Shown here piece after piece: positions 17,408 to 25,441 of a stretch of 40,405 nucleotides of DNA. This DNA is from Beijerinckiaceae bacterium (GTDB lineage: Bacteria; Pseudomonadota; Alphaproteobacteria; Rhizobiales; Beijerinckiaceae): assembly GCA_030684835.1 (NCBI GenBank), contig JAUXWZ010000023.1:1-40405 (forward strand), in the 5' to 3' direction. The notes beneath the pieces were generated by a model, which saw only the letters and a program-made list of their open reading frames with translations, was not told where the DNA came from and ran no database searches. The stretch's first letter is position 1. Each line of letters begins with the position of its first letter. The position numbers were made by a program, and so were the translations under genes.

Positions 17408-18535
17408 ATGACGGACATTGCGCCCCGCACCTACGCGACGTTGAAGCCGCTGTTTCTCGCTGCATTAACCTCCCGCACAGAGCCGGGAGCGAGCTACAAT
17501 CGACAGCAGGGCGCGATCCTCGCGCATCTGAAGGCATCAGATTACACGAGTGACGACATTGAGGCGCTAGGCCCCTATATCCACGCTTTCATGGAGGAAG
17601 TCGTCAGTGGCGCCGTGAACCCCTTTCCCAACGGCCCGTTCTTCGACGGCTTCCAGCCAGAGCCCAAACCCGCGTTTGTCGCATTCCAGAAAGATATCTT
17701 CGGGCCGTCCTCTTCCGGTGTGGCGAGCGGCGAGCGCGCTCTCATCGAGCAGCTCATCGCGGCCACGCGGCTCTATGACAGCAGTGAAGCCGTTGAAGAG
17801 CTTTTTGCGTTCACCGTCCGCTTGCGCGAGTTCGCGCCTTTCAACGCCATGTTGCTGCATATTCAGAAGCCGGGCCTGACACACGTCGCCACAGCGCAGG
17901 ACTGGTGGGCGCGCTTCAAGCGTGTTCCAAAGAAGGGCGCTCGCCCGCTGCTGATTTTGCGCACAAAGGGTCCGGTCGACTTCGTCTTCGACGTGCTAGA
18001 CACCGAAGGGCGTGAACTGCCAGTCGACGCCTTCGCCTTCCCGACCTTCGGCGATTTGGCGGAGCAACGCTTCGGCGCTTTCATGCTGTCAGTCAAGAGG
18101 GAGAAGATTAATATCCTTCCGCTGGACGCAGGAGACGCCACAGCCGGGTGGATCAAGCGGATTGCTATGTCGAAAACGCCCAAGGGAAAGAACCTGTATC
18201 AGCTTGCCTATAATCAGAATCATTCGGCGGCGACACGCTTCGTGACCGTGGCGCATGAACTCGCGCATCTGTATCTGGGGCACCTTGGCGATGACCGCGG
18301 AAGAAGAGTGCCGAACCGTCGAGACATCCCCAATGCTTTGAGGGAGGTCGAAGCCGAAATGGCGGCCTATCTGGTCGCCATGCGGAACGGAGTGAAGCCG
18401 CGCAGTGAAAGCTATCTCGCCAACTACAAGGGCGCTTTCGACGCACTCAACCTTTATGCCGTGACCCGAGCCGCGAACGCAGTGGAGACCGCGCTCGGGA
18501 TATCCGCCCAGAAACTCTGGAATGAGAAGGCGTAG
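17408..18535 (+). CDS. ArdC-like protein: ssDNA-binding-type N-terminus with HELAH metallopeptidase domain
   Basis: A 375-residue protein. The middle segment FNAMLLHIQKPG (about 145-156), followed by ATAQDWWARFKRVPKKGARPLLIL, has the form of the ArdC N-terminal domain (DUF1738-like). The C-terminus has the zinc-binding HELAH (283-287) in VTVAHELAHLYLGHLGDD and a downstream glutamate cluster EVEAEMAAYLV (about 313-321), the ImmA/IrrE-like zincin arrangement. ArdC proteins are known from plasmids as antirestriction factors, and zincins of this group also act as regulatory proteases in mobile elements. The ATG at 17408 is one base after the methyltransferase stop; an upstream start at 17378 would lie inside that gene. 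An antirestriction-like protein inside a defence operon is unexpected. It may protect the host from its own system or act as a protease effector; both are inference. Confidence 0.82.
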   Translation: MTDIAPRTYATLKPLFLAALTSRTEPGASYNRQQGAILAHLKASDYTSDDIEALGPYIHAFMEEVVSGAVNPFPNGPFFDGFQPEPKPAFVAFQKDIFGPSSSGVASGERALIEQLIAATRLYDSSEAVEELFAFTVRLREFAPFNAMLLHIQKPGLTHVATAQDWWARFKRVPKKGARPLLILRTKGPVDFVFDVLDTEGRELPVDAFAFPTFGDLAEQRFGAFMLSVKREKINILPLDAGDATAGWIKRIAMSKTPKGKNLYQLAYNQNHSAATRFVTVAHELAHLYLGHLGDDRGRRVPNRRDIPNALREVEAEMAAYLVAMRNGVKPRSESYLANYKGAFDALNLYAVTRAANAVETALGISAQKLWNEKA

Positions 18536-18538
18536 GTG

Positions 18539-18691
18539 ATGATTCAGTCGCCACAGAGTTTCCACTCCAACCTCAGCGCCTTCTACGCTCGCGTCAACGG
18601 CTTGCCCCGGGACGATCTGCGCTACATCCTCGTCATCGCCGCGTGGGCCGGGTTGGGATCCAACGGCGAATTTGCTGCGATGGAGATGTGA
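18539..18691 (+). pseudogene. Vestigial copy of the methyltransferase 3' end
   Basis: A 50-codon open frame whose translation mirrors the last part of the methyltransferase at 13549-17406. FYARVNGLPRDDLRYIL here corresponds to LYARAYGLTRDELRYII there, and AAW...NGEFAAMEM-stop corresponds to AAWDRMETNGEFAAMGM-stop. About 30 residues between the two blocks are missing. The ends match too: each has GATGTGA followed by a short spacer and the ATG of the next gene. It therefore looks like a remnant of a second, divergent methyltransferase tail, left by recombination that introduced the segment upstream. It is unlikely to encode a functional protein. Confidence 0.75.
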
Positions 18692-18693
18692 AG

Positions 18694-19773
18694 ATGGCCC
18701 AGCAAATGGACGCAGATGATCAATCAGCGCTCAGCGAACTCGAACAGATCAAGCAAGATGTCGTGGACGGAAAGGAACCTACCCGAAGCGTTCGCGAGCT
18801 TCTGCGCTGGTTCGGTGCTTATCGTCGCCGCGCCGGCGTGGTGGAGCGGGTTAATGCAGAACTGGAAGCCGTCGGCCTTCGCACAGATCCCCATTTTACT
18901 ACAGTTTGGGTGGACGCGCCTGTAACCTTCCGACTTATCGAGGAGGCGGCGCCTTTTGATGCTGCGGCTCCTTTGCCTGTTACGGACGCACCGAGTGATC
19001 CCCCTGCCGATCGTGGGATAATCGATGCGTTGCCTGACACGGCGCATTTGGTACGCATGCTCGAAGCGGCAAATCGAAAAGTCATCTCCGTCAATCCCCA
19101 GGATCCTATCGAGACGGCTATCACCCTTATGCTGGCTCATGATTACTCCCAGCTGGCCGTGATGACCGGGCCGCGAGAGCTGAAGGGGGCAATCAGCTGG
19201 AAATCAATCGGCAGCCGTCTCAGCCAGAGGAATGAATTGAAGCAAGTCCTCGATGCGATGGAAGTCGCCGCCGAGGTCCGGGATTCAGACTCCTTGTTCG
19301 AGGCGACGAAAACGATCATCCAGCAGGACTACGTCTTCGTGCGAGCCAATGATCGCACGATCACCGGTATCGTAACGGCGACCGATCTAAGCGAGCAGTT
19401 TCAGGGTCTTTCCGAACCGTTCCTGTTGCTTGGCCGGATCGAGAACCAGATTCGGCGCATGATCCAGAATGCGTTCGATGTGGGAACTTTGCGTGATGCG
19501 TGCGACGAGCGAGATCCTGACCGCAAAGCGACGCTCACACAGGTTTCCCAGCTGACCTTCGGAGAATATCAGCACATTCTGGAGAAAGAAGCGAACTGGG
19601 CGAAGTTTGGCTTTGTTGCTTGCCGCAAGACGTTCTGCAAAGAGCTGGATGAGGTTCGGAAGCTCCGCAACGAGATCATGCATTTCCATCCCGATGTCAT
19701 TGAGGGCAGAGATTTCGAGCAGTTGCGCCGCTTCTCGCGCCTGCTCGAGCAACTAGAAAAGCTCTCGAAATAA
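18694..19773 (+). CDS. CBS-domain protein with C-terminal HEPN-like domain
   Basis: A 359-residue protein. Two CBS motifs fill about residues 110-177 (KVISVNPQDPIETAITLMLAHDYSQLAVM) and 195-238 (VRDSDSLFEATKTIIQQDYVFVR...GIVTATDLSEQF). CBS pairs usually bind adenine nucleotides. A helical C-terminus follows, with VRKLRNEIMHFHPD, where R325-N-E-I-M-H330 fits the RX4H signature of HEPN ribonuclease or nucleotidyl-transfer-related domains. I chose the ATG at 18694, two bases after the vestigial methyltransferase stop. A nucleotide-sensing switch coupled to a HEPN effector would suit an abortive arm of the defence operon, but no RNase activity can be shown from sequence. The N-terminal 100 residues are unassigned. 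Confidence 0.8.
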   Translation: MAQQMDADDQSALSELEQIKQDVVDGKEPTRSVRELLRWFGAYRRRAGVVERVNAELEAVGLRTDPHFTTVWVDAPVTFRLIEEAAPFDAAAPLPVTDAPSDPPADRGIIDALPDTAHLVRMLEAANRKVISVNPQDPIETAITLMLAHDYSQLAVMTGPRELKGAISWKSIGSRLSQRNELKQVLDAMEVAAEVRDSDSLFEATKTIIQQDYVFVRANDRTITGIVTATDLSEQFQGLSEPFLLLGRIENQIRRMIQNAFDVGTLRDACDERDPDRKATLTQVSQLTFGEYQHILEKEANWAKFGFVACRKTFCKELDEVRKLRNEIMHFHPDVIEGRDFEQLRRFSRLLEQLEKLSK

Positions 19774-19794
19774 CCCGGGAAGTTGGTCGCCACC

Positions 19795-20556
19795 ATGATC
19801 GAAAGCCCACAATCCTTCGTAGTCCGGCAGGAGTTAGAAAAGGCTGCGTCGCAGAACGGCTTTCGCCGGCCGCTAGGCGAGGCGGGCGGATGGGTTCACT
19901 ACGGCTCAACAACGGCGAAGGGCACGGTATGGTTCGCAGCCGCTGGCCAGCATGGGCCATGGTTCATGGCGCTGGACCATACCGGTGTGATCGAGGAACT
20001 CAGCGAGACGCCGGCAAATCTCCCGGGTCCAGGTCTTGTGCGTTATGCCCATCCTAACCTGAGGGCGCTTTACGCTGTGATGGCCCGTGTCTATCGGCTC
20101 GGGGTGACGTTACCTGATGGCCCCTTGCAGGAGTTTCGCGCTGCCATAAACCACCTCCCCAATACGACTGAGACAGAGCGCCTTACCATTCAACGCGTAG
20201 GCCAAAACATCTTTCGCGACCGGTTGATGACCTATTGGCAAGCCCGTTGCCCATTGACGGGCATCACAGATCCAGCCCTCTTGCGCGCCAGTCACATCAT
20301 CGCCTGGAAAGATTGCGCTAGCGACGCAGAGCGCCTCGACGTCCACAATGGTTTGCTACTTTCCGCGCTATGGGACGCAGCATTCGACCGCGGCCTCGTG
20401 ACCTTTGACGATGAAGGCCAGCCAATTTTCGCGCCGGCATTGAGCGAAGCGGCGCGCGCCGAGCTGAGATGGCAGAAGCCGATCCCGTTGACCGACAAGC
20501 ACCAAAAGCGGCTTTCCTGGCACCGTGATAAGCTGTTTGTCAGGGAGCGCCAGTGA
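19795..20556 (+). CDS. HNH endonuclease (HNH_2-like)
   Basis: A 253-residue protein with a C-terminal HNH fold. C152-P-L-T-G begins the zinc-type hairpin; RASHIIAW (H167) and DVHNGLLLSALWDAAFDRG (H184, N185) complete the HNH_2 pattern, in which the last histidine is often replaced, as seen here. The first 140 residues (FRRPLGEAGGWVHYGSTT...) are an unrecognised domain that may read DNA or a ligand. The ATG at 19795 was chosen over an in-frame TTG at 19783. The gene starts 21 bases after the CBS-HEPN stop, and its own stop overlaps the next start (GTGA), so the two nucleases are coupled. In this setting it probably cleaves unmodified or incoming DNA; the target is unknown. Confidence 0.83.
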   Translation: MIESPQSFVVRQELEKAASQNGFRRPLGEAGGWVHYGSTTAKGTVWFAAAGQHGPWFMALDHTGVIEELSETPANLPGPGLVRYAHPNLRALYAVMARVYRLGVTLPDGPLQEFRAAINHLPNTTETERLTIQRVGQNIFRDRLMTYWQARCPLTGITDPALLRASHIIAWKDCASDAERLDVHNGLLLSALWDAAFDRGLVTFDDEGQPIFAPALSEAARAELRWQKPIPLTDKHQKRLSWHRDKLFVRERQ

Positions 20557-21509
20557 AACCCCGATCGATCAACATCTTCCTGCTCGACGGCGATCCGAAT
20601 GGTATTCGCGTCGCTCAGATTTCGATGTCTACGATACAGTCGATTGCCTTCCGTCGGAACCAACTGCGCCGGGTGCGAGATGCATTTCCTGAGATCGAGC
20701 GACCGGGTGTCTACATCCTGATTGGCTCCGACGAACAGGAGTCGGGCGGCCATGTCGGCTATGTTGGGGAATCCGAAGGGGTTGGCGCCCGCTTGGGCCA
20801 TCACAATTCGAACGAAACCGGTCGAGATGCAAAGGGCTTCTGGACCGACACCGTCGTCCTGATCAGCAAGGACGAGAACCTCACGAAAAGCCACGCGCGT
20901 TACGTTGAGGCCTGTCTAATCCGGAGCCTCAGCCATAATCCGCGCTGGTCGATTCCTAACAACAAGCGCCCTTCAGAGGACGCGGGCAAATTGCCGCTAC
21001 AGGATCGTGCGGCAATGGACGAATTTGTTGATCAGACAAAAACACTGGTTGGCGCGCTTGGCTGGGATATTTTCCGCGAGGTGAGGGGGCGACCCGTTGA
21101 TGTTGCCCGGTTGTTGAGTGAAGAGCGTTCTGGTGACGAACTGCAGTTCTTCTGCAGGGGCGAGGGTTTTGCCGCCGAGATGAGGCTGGGGGCATCTGGG
21201 GATTATGTGGTGCAGGCTGGTTCGAAGGCTCGCACTCGCACAACGCCAACCATTCCCCGTGGAACGAGCGCCTTGCGCAGCGCGCTACTGGAGGCAGGCG
21301 TGCTGCGCATTGACGGCCAATTCCTGCTTTTCACCAGCGATTACAGCTTCACATCAGCGTCGGCCGCTGCAGCGACCGTTACCGGCGCGAGCGCCAACGG
21401 GCGGATTCTTTGGAAGCTCCCCGATGGTCGTACGTATGCTGACTGGGAAGCCTCACAAGAGAACGGTAGCGGCGCTGACGAAAATTCCACCGGGTGCCAG
21501 GAGGCGTAG
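20553..21509 (+). CDS. GIY-YIG nuclease with DUF4357-like C-terminus
   Basis: A 318-residue protein starting at a GTG that overlaps the HNH stop. The GIY-YIG module is at about residues 52-120: G-V-Y (52-54) for GIY, G-Y-V-G-E (69-73) for YIG, a following arginine in GARLGHH, and a glutamate in RYVEACLIRSL. The C-terminus (FTSDYSFTSASAAAATVTGASANGRILWKL...YADWE) has the form of DUF4357, often joined to GIY-YIG domains and to type I restriction-linked proteins. It is the last gene of the defence operon. A DNA-cleaving role beside the HNH enzyme is likely. The coupling suggests the pair is made in equal amounts, possibly as a restriction component. Confidence 0.83.
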   Translation: MKPRSINIFLLDGDPNGIRVAQISMSTIQSIAFRRNQLRRVRDAFPEIERPGVYILIGSDEQESGGHVGYVGESEGVGARLGHHNSNETGRDAKGFWTDTVVLISKDENLTKSHARYVEACLIRSLSHNPRWSIPNNKRPSEDAGKLPLQDRAAMDEFVDQTKTLVGALGWDIFREVRGRPVDVARLLSEERSGDELQFFCRGEGFAAEMRLGASGDYVVQAGSKARTRTTPTIPRGTSALRSALLEAGVLRIDGQFLLFTSDYSFTSASAAAATVTGASANGRILWKLPDGRTYADWEASQENGSGADENSTGCQEA

Positions 21510-21746
21510 GCGCGTTTTAACCTTGCGTTTCGAGCACCACGCTAAACCTGTCGAAATCGATAGCGTCTCTCTCATTCGGCCCCGGCGGCGCGAAATACAC
21601 CATCAGCCCGAGCGGCACCAGGCGACAGCGTTATTACCGGCACGGGCTGTTTATATGGTGCACGATCGTAAGCGCGCGGGGCGCGGCGGTGAACGGATGG
21701 TCACACTGGCCCTTTGATTCAGAGCATAACCTTGATGCGCCAAGAC
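21510..21746. other. Debris downstream of the defence operon, no gene
   Basis: This short stretch follows the GIY-YIG stop. The minus strand has broken reading frames (for instance a piece reading MVYFAPPGPNERDAIDFD) interrupted by stops, consistent with remnants of mobile-element genes. No terminator hairpin with a T-run was seen. Confidence 0.3.
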
Positions 21747-22121
21747 CTACTGTCCGAATTCTCCCGTAGGCCAAATAAAACCGGCGTCCTCAGACGGTTC
21801 ATCCCACTTCTCAGCCACCGGCAACCAGCGGTCGATCTCATCGCGAAATGCCGGGTCATCAGCCTTTATGTGGAAAGTATAGAGGCGGTTGACGATCTGG
21901 CGCATCAGATCGCGCATTTCATCATCGTCGATGCGCGAGATTTCCATCCAGGGACAGCGCTGGCCGTCCGCGTCCACGACGAAAACGTCAGAGTAGTCGC
22001 CGGTCCGCGTCACGGGAACTCGGCCCGCGTGCAGGTCTTCCAGCTTAGAATTGCGCACGCAGATCATGGCCATGATCTTGGCCAAACGCGCTGCAATCCG
22101 GTGTTCGTCGCGCTCGTTCAT
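21747..22121 (-). CDS. Conserved hypothetical protein of mobile elements
   Basis: A 124-residue acidic cytoplasmic protein: MNERDEHRIAARLAKIMAMI, then RVPVTRTGDYSDVFVVDADG, a DDDEMRDLMRQIVNRLYTFH helix and a tail WLPVAEKWDEPSEDAGF. I recall close relatives in rhizobial and sphingomonad plasmids and integrative elements, always without known function. Codon use looks coding and the motif-like blocks are coherent, so I treat it as a real gene. It has no membrane segment, cysteine pair or catalytic signature. It stands alone, opposite in direction to the defence operon, and probably belongs to the same mobile-element debris as the surrounding sequence. Confidence 0.7.
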   Translation of the reverse strand: MNERDEHRIAARLAKIMAMICVRNSKLEDLHAGRVPVTRTGDYSDVFVVDADGQRCPWMEISRIDDDEMRDLMRQIVNRLYTFHIKADDPAFRDEIDRWLPVAEKWDEPSEDAGFIWPTGEFGQ

Positions 22122-22606
22122 GAAAAGAGCTTATCCCATCAGTGCTCCGCATGTCATGTCTCTGGAATAAAGCCACGCGGTCAGCGTAGATACGCGCGCC
22201 TCAACACGCATAACACTAGTCGATGAGGATCTCGGCGATGGCGGACACTTACGGCTTTACTCGACCACGGGCGGACAGATGGTGGCGATGCGCGGTTCAG
22301 AAAAGCCCTTGGCGGGCGGTAGGCAAGTTCGTCGCGATCGCGAGCCAGCACGCCGCCGCTCTAGCATTTGCCATTGCACGTTCTGACCCTGATCGCGGCT
22401 TGGTTCTCAACGATCGGTCGCTGCGGCGCGCGGGGCAGGGGCACCAGGATCTGTTGGTGATTTCGCCGTGGAAGCAACCGCAGCGCTGGCCGATGTCGAA
22501 GGCTCGGATCGCGGCGTGCGAGCTCGGCGTCCCACTCAGAACGTAGGCTTCCTGCATCTGCTCGGAAGCCTCGGTCCAGAACCAACTGTCGCGGGGCGGC
22601 CAAATC
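22122..22606. other. No recognisable gene
   Basis: About 485 bases with open frames on both strands (22223-22546 plus and part of 22297-22650 minus), neither with a recognisable motif or ribosome site. Probably remnant mobile DNA. Confidence 0.3.
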
Positions 22607-22957
22607 CTATTGAGCACTCCGCCGCTGCCCCTCCTGTAAGGTGCGAACAAGATAGCGGACGGCTTCTTCTGTTCGCCCGACGGTCACCTTCACGTCTCCG
22701 ATGTCGCGGGTGATACCTTCGAACTTCACCGCCGTACGATCGTCCTTCGCCGCCGCTATCGCCGCATCCCGCAGACCCGCAGCTTCGATCTTGATGATCC
22801 GTTCATTCATCTGCTGCATGCGATTTTCGTTGGACGCATAAACGAGCCCGCCGCCGAAGATGATGGCGGTCGTGTTGAAGGCGGCCGTAGGGTTTCGAAC
22901 ACTGCGCCGTAATATTGGCCTGCAGCCGGCACCATGCTCGTCCCATCCAAGGCTGCT
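22607..22957 (-). pseudogene. Remnant of a small membrane-anchored coiled protein
   Basis: The minus-strand frame is open from 22957 to the stop at 22607. It reads a short hydrophobic segment (FNTTAIIFGGGLVYAS) followed by a helical, charged domain (NRMQQMNERIIKIEAAGLRD...VGRTEEAVRYLVRTLQEG). This is the look of a small phage or mobile-element membrane protein with a coiled-coil tail. No ATG precedes the membrane segment in the open frame; the first ATG, at 22819, would drop it. The gene is therefore either truncated at its 5' end or starts at a non-standard codon. Function unknown. Confidence 0.35.
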
Positions 22958-22986
22958 TCATCGCACGCCGTGAATATATAACAAAG

Positions 22987-23008
22987 ACCGTGGGGGTCTA
23001 CCCACGGT
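22987..23008. promoter_or_regulatory. Perfect 8-bp inverted repeat upstream of the MBL-fold hydrolase gene
   Basis: ACCGTGGG and CCCACGGT are separated by GGTCTA, about 95 bases before the start at 23104. No T-run follows, so an operator or mRNA leader hairpin is more likely than a rho-independent terminator. Confidence 0.4.
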
Positions 23009-23103
23009 GGACCGAGGCTCGCGTAGAACATTCGACTCCTCACTTTTGGGATTGAGGGTATTCTCCGATAGAAGTTGTCGGCACCTTTGATCGGAGATGC
23101 ACC

Positions 23104-24129
23104 ATGCCCATCCTCGTCATTCGTCAAACGGTCGCCCTGCTCGCCATGGCGTTGGTGCAAGCTGCTCTCCTGGCCGCTCCAGTTCGAGCTCAAGACGCAG
23201 GGCCCTATGCGCCGACGAGTATTCCGCTGCGTATCGAGAAGGTTGGGGAGCAGCCGATCCACTTTAGTATAGCAAGCACGGGCGTGCCCGGCTCCGTGAA
23301 CGAAGGCAATACCTCCAACGCGGGCTTCGTCATCACTAGCGATGGCGTCGTCGTATTCGACGCGCTCGGCACGCCGAGCCTGGGGTGGGCGCTACTGCGC
23401 GAGATACGGAAGCTGACGGACAAGCCGGTGAAGTACGTCGTCGTCAGCCACTATCACGCCGACCACATTTACGGCCTTCAGGCCTTCAAGGACCACACGT
23501 CGGCCCTCATCGTCGCCCACGAACGCGCGCTCGAATACGATGAGAATGATGAGACGGCCGATGAGAAAGCGAGCGAGCGGCTCCGCCAGAGACGCGCCGC
23601 GTTGTCGCCGTGGGTGGATCGCAACACACGCATCGTCAAGCCCGACATTGTCTTCAAGGAACGAATGACGATTTCGCTGGGCGAGAAGCGGTTCGTCTTG
23701 CGATCAGCCGGTCCGGCACATGCGGCCAGCGACATACTGATGCTGGTCGAGCCCGATCGGGTGCTGTTCGCCGGCGACATCGTGCAGAACGGACGCATTC
23801 CCTTCATGAACAGCGACGACGTGGACACTGCAAGTTGGCTGCGCGCGTGTGAGGAGGTGACGGCGGCGCGCCCGTCGTTCGTCATACCCGGCCACGGCAT
23901 GCCCTCCGCGGTTGCGAAACAGGCCATCGATTTCACGCGGACCTACATCAACTACGTTCGAAACTCCCTGCGTCCCGCAGTGGCGGGCTGGCTCGACTTC
24001 GAGCAGGCGTACAAGGACGTCGACTGGTCCTCTTACCAGAGCCTGCCGGCCTTCGGGGACAATAACCGCGGCAACGCATACAGGATCTTCCTGGAGTTGG
24101 AACGGGAGCAGCTACGAGGCGCGCCCTGA
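23104..24129 (+). CDS. Exported metallo-beta-lactamase-fold hydrolase (SoxH/quinoprotein-relay-like)
   Basis: A 341-residue protein with a Sec-type signal peptide (hydrophobic core VALLAMALVQAALLAA, likely cleavage after A29 in VRA-QD), so periplasmic. The MBL zinc motif HYHADH is at 116-121. Further metal ligands are likely in GPAHAASD, FAGDIV and the late VIPGHGMP histidine. The sequence resembles the SoxH-like and quinoprotein-relay zinc hydrolases rather than true beta-lactamases. A short GGAG lies just before the start. It stands about 245 bases ahead of a Bug-type binding protein gene and may be the first gene of catabolic block A. The substrate cannot be told; a periplasmic thioester or ester is a guess. 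Confidence 0.85.
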   Translation: MPILVIRQTVALLAMALVQAALLAAPVRAQDAGPYAPTSIPLRIEKVGEQPIHFSIASTGVPGSVNEGNTSNAGFVITSDGVVVFDALGTPSLGWALLREIRKLTDKPVKYVVVSHYHADHIYGLQAFKDHTSALIVAHERALEYDENDETADEKASERLRQRRAALSPWVDRNTRIVKPDIVFKERMTISLGEKRFVLRSAGPAHAASDILMLVEPDRVLFAGDIVQNGRIPFMNSDDVDTASWLRACEEVTAARPSFVIPGHGMPSAVAKQAIDFTRTYINYVRNSLRPAVAGWLDFEQAYKDVDWSSYQSLPAFGDNNRGNAYRIFLELEREQLRGAP

Positions 24130-24374
24130 TGACCGGCGTTGTTTCTCGTAAACCCACATGAAATAGGTGATCTGCCGTAGATCCATCCTGGTCGTCCCCG
24201 CAGCGCTCTTGCATCGATCCGCTGGCGACGCCTGGTCGATCAATTTCGATTATGGCTCCCATATGAAAAAACCGCTACCGGGCCAAACGCAAATCACTTA
24301 GGCTCACCTCAAATTCGGGCGCTGACCGGCCGGCGCGACGCAAATTCAAAGCCGAACCAGGGAGGAATGTAACC

Positions 24375-25328
24375 ATGCGTTGGATGGTGGCTTCTGCAAT
24401 ACTCTCCGCTAGTGTTGGCTCTGTATCAGCGGTGGAGATGAAGTGCCCCCGCATTACAGTGGTCGTTCCCTACACGGCGGGTGGAGCGACTGACGTCGCC
24501 TCGCGACTCGTGGCCTCGGCTATGGAGCCGCTGATCAAGAAGTCGATCGTCATCGAAACCCGCACCGGGGCGACCGGCAACATAGGCACCGCCTACGTTG
24601 CGACTTCGCCGCCGGACGGGTGCACACTCCTCGTGAACGGTGCAGTGATGGCGACCTATGCGCATAGTTTTAAGAAGCTGTCGTACGATCCAATCAAGGA
24701 CCTCGTCGCTGTAGGCAGCATCGGCGTGACGCCCACGATGCTCGTCACCTCCAACAAGGAGATGAAGAACGTCCAGGACCTGATCGCCTGGAGTAAAAGG
24801 AGGCCGGACGGGCTGAGCTACGGCAGCGCCGGATATGGACTGTTACATCACCTCGCCGTCGAGGAAATAGCCGAGAAAACCAAGTCGCGTCTCGTCCATG
24901 TGCCATATCGCGGCGGCGGAAGCGCGACGATCGACCTGACCACGGGACGGCTTGATTTTGGCAGCTTCGCCTTTGGTTCGGTCGTGTCGTTCACGAATGC
25001 GGGCAGCCTGCAGATGATCGCGGTCCTTCAGGACAAGCGCTCGCCACTCGCCCCTAATGTTCCCAGTATATCCGAACAGGGGTTCCCCGGTCTTGACGCT
25101 GGCATTCACTTCATGATGTTCGCGCCGTCCGCCACGCCAAAACATGTGGTGGATTACCTCAGCGACACCCTTGCGAAGGTGGTGGCCGATCCATCTCTCA
25201 CGCAGAGGTTCGCGGCCATCGGCTTCGATCCGATCCCGCTCAACTCCCGCGAGGCCGGAGAAATAGTCCAGAAAACCGGGGCAGACTGGGCCCCTGTCAT
25301 CAAGCGTCTGAACATCGCGCTGGATTGA
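24375..25328 (+). CDS. TctC/Bug-family periplasmic substrate-binding protein
   Basis: A 317-residue tripartite tricarboxylate transporter receptor. It has a short signal peptide (MRWMVASAILSASVGSVSAVE), then ITVVVPYTAGGATDVASRLVA and GATGNIGTAYVATSPPDG, the two conserved ligand-cleft loops of the family, and later LVHVPYRGGGSATIDLTTGRLDFG. GGAGG sits nine bases before the ATG. The family captures carboxylates, often aromatic ones, for TctAB permeases or signalling. No TctA or TctB gene is in the window, so it must use a permease encoded elsewhere. It precedes hydrolase and flavin oxidoreductase genes, suggesting uptake of their substrate. Confidence 0.93.
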   Translation: MRWMVASAILSASVGSVSAVEMKCPRITVVVPYTAGGATDVASRLVASAMEPLIKKSIVIETRTGATGNIGTAYVATSPPDGCTLLVNGAVMATYAHSFKKLSYDPIKDLVAVGSIGVTPTMLVTSNKEMKNVQDLIAWSKRRPDGLSYGSAGYGLLHHLAVEEIAEKTKSRLVHVPYRGGGSATIDLTTGRLDFGSFAFGSVVSFTNAGSLQMIAVLQDKRSPLAPNVPSISEQGFPGLDAGIHFMMFAPSATPKHVVDYLSDTLAKVVADPSLTQRFAAIGFDPIPLNSREAGEIVQKTGADWAPVIKRLNIALD

Positions 25329-25441
25329 AGAAGACATTGGCCCCGCTGTCGCAGCGCTGACGTCCCTGCAGGGCCCATCGCGTCGACGGCGGACGTCGCT
25401 CGTTTTCCGGCGGAGCGGCACAAAATCAGAATGAGGACAGC

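Noticed and set aside
23104..24129. A beta-lactamase resistance gene
   Set aside because: The HYHADH motif and overall form fit SoxH-like hydrolases, and the context is catabolic, so no resistance role is supported.
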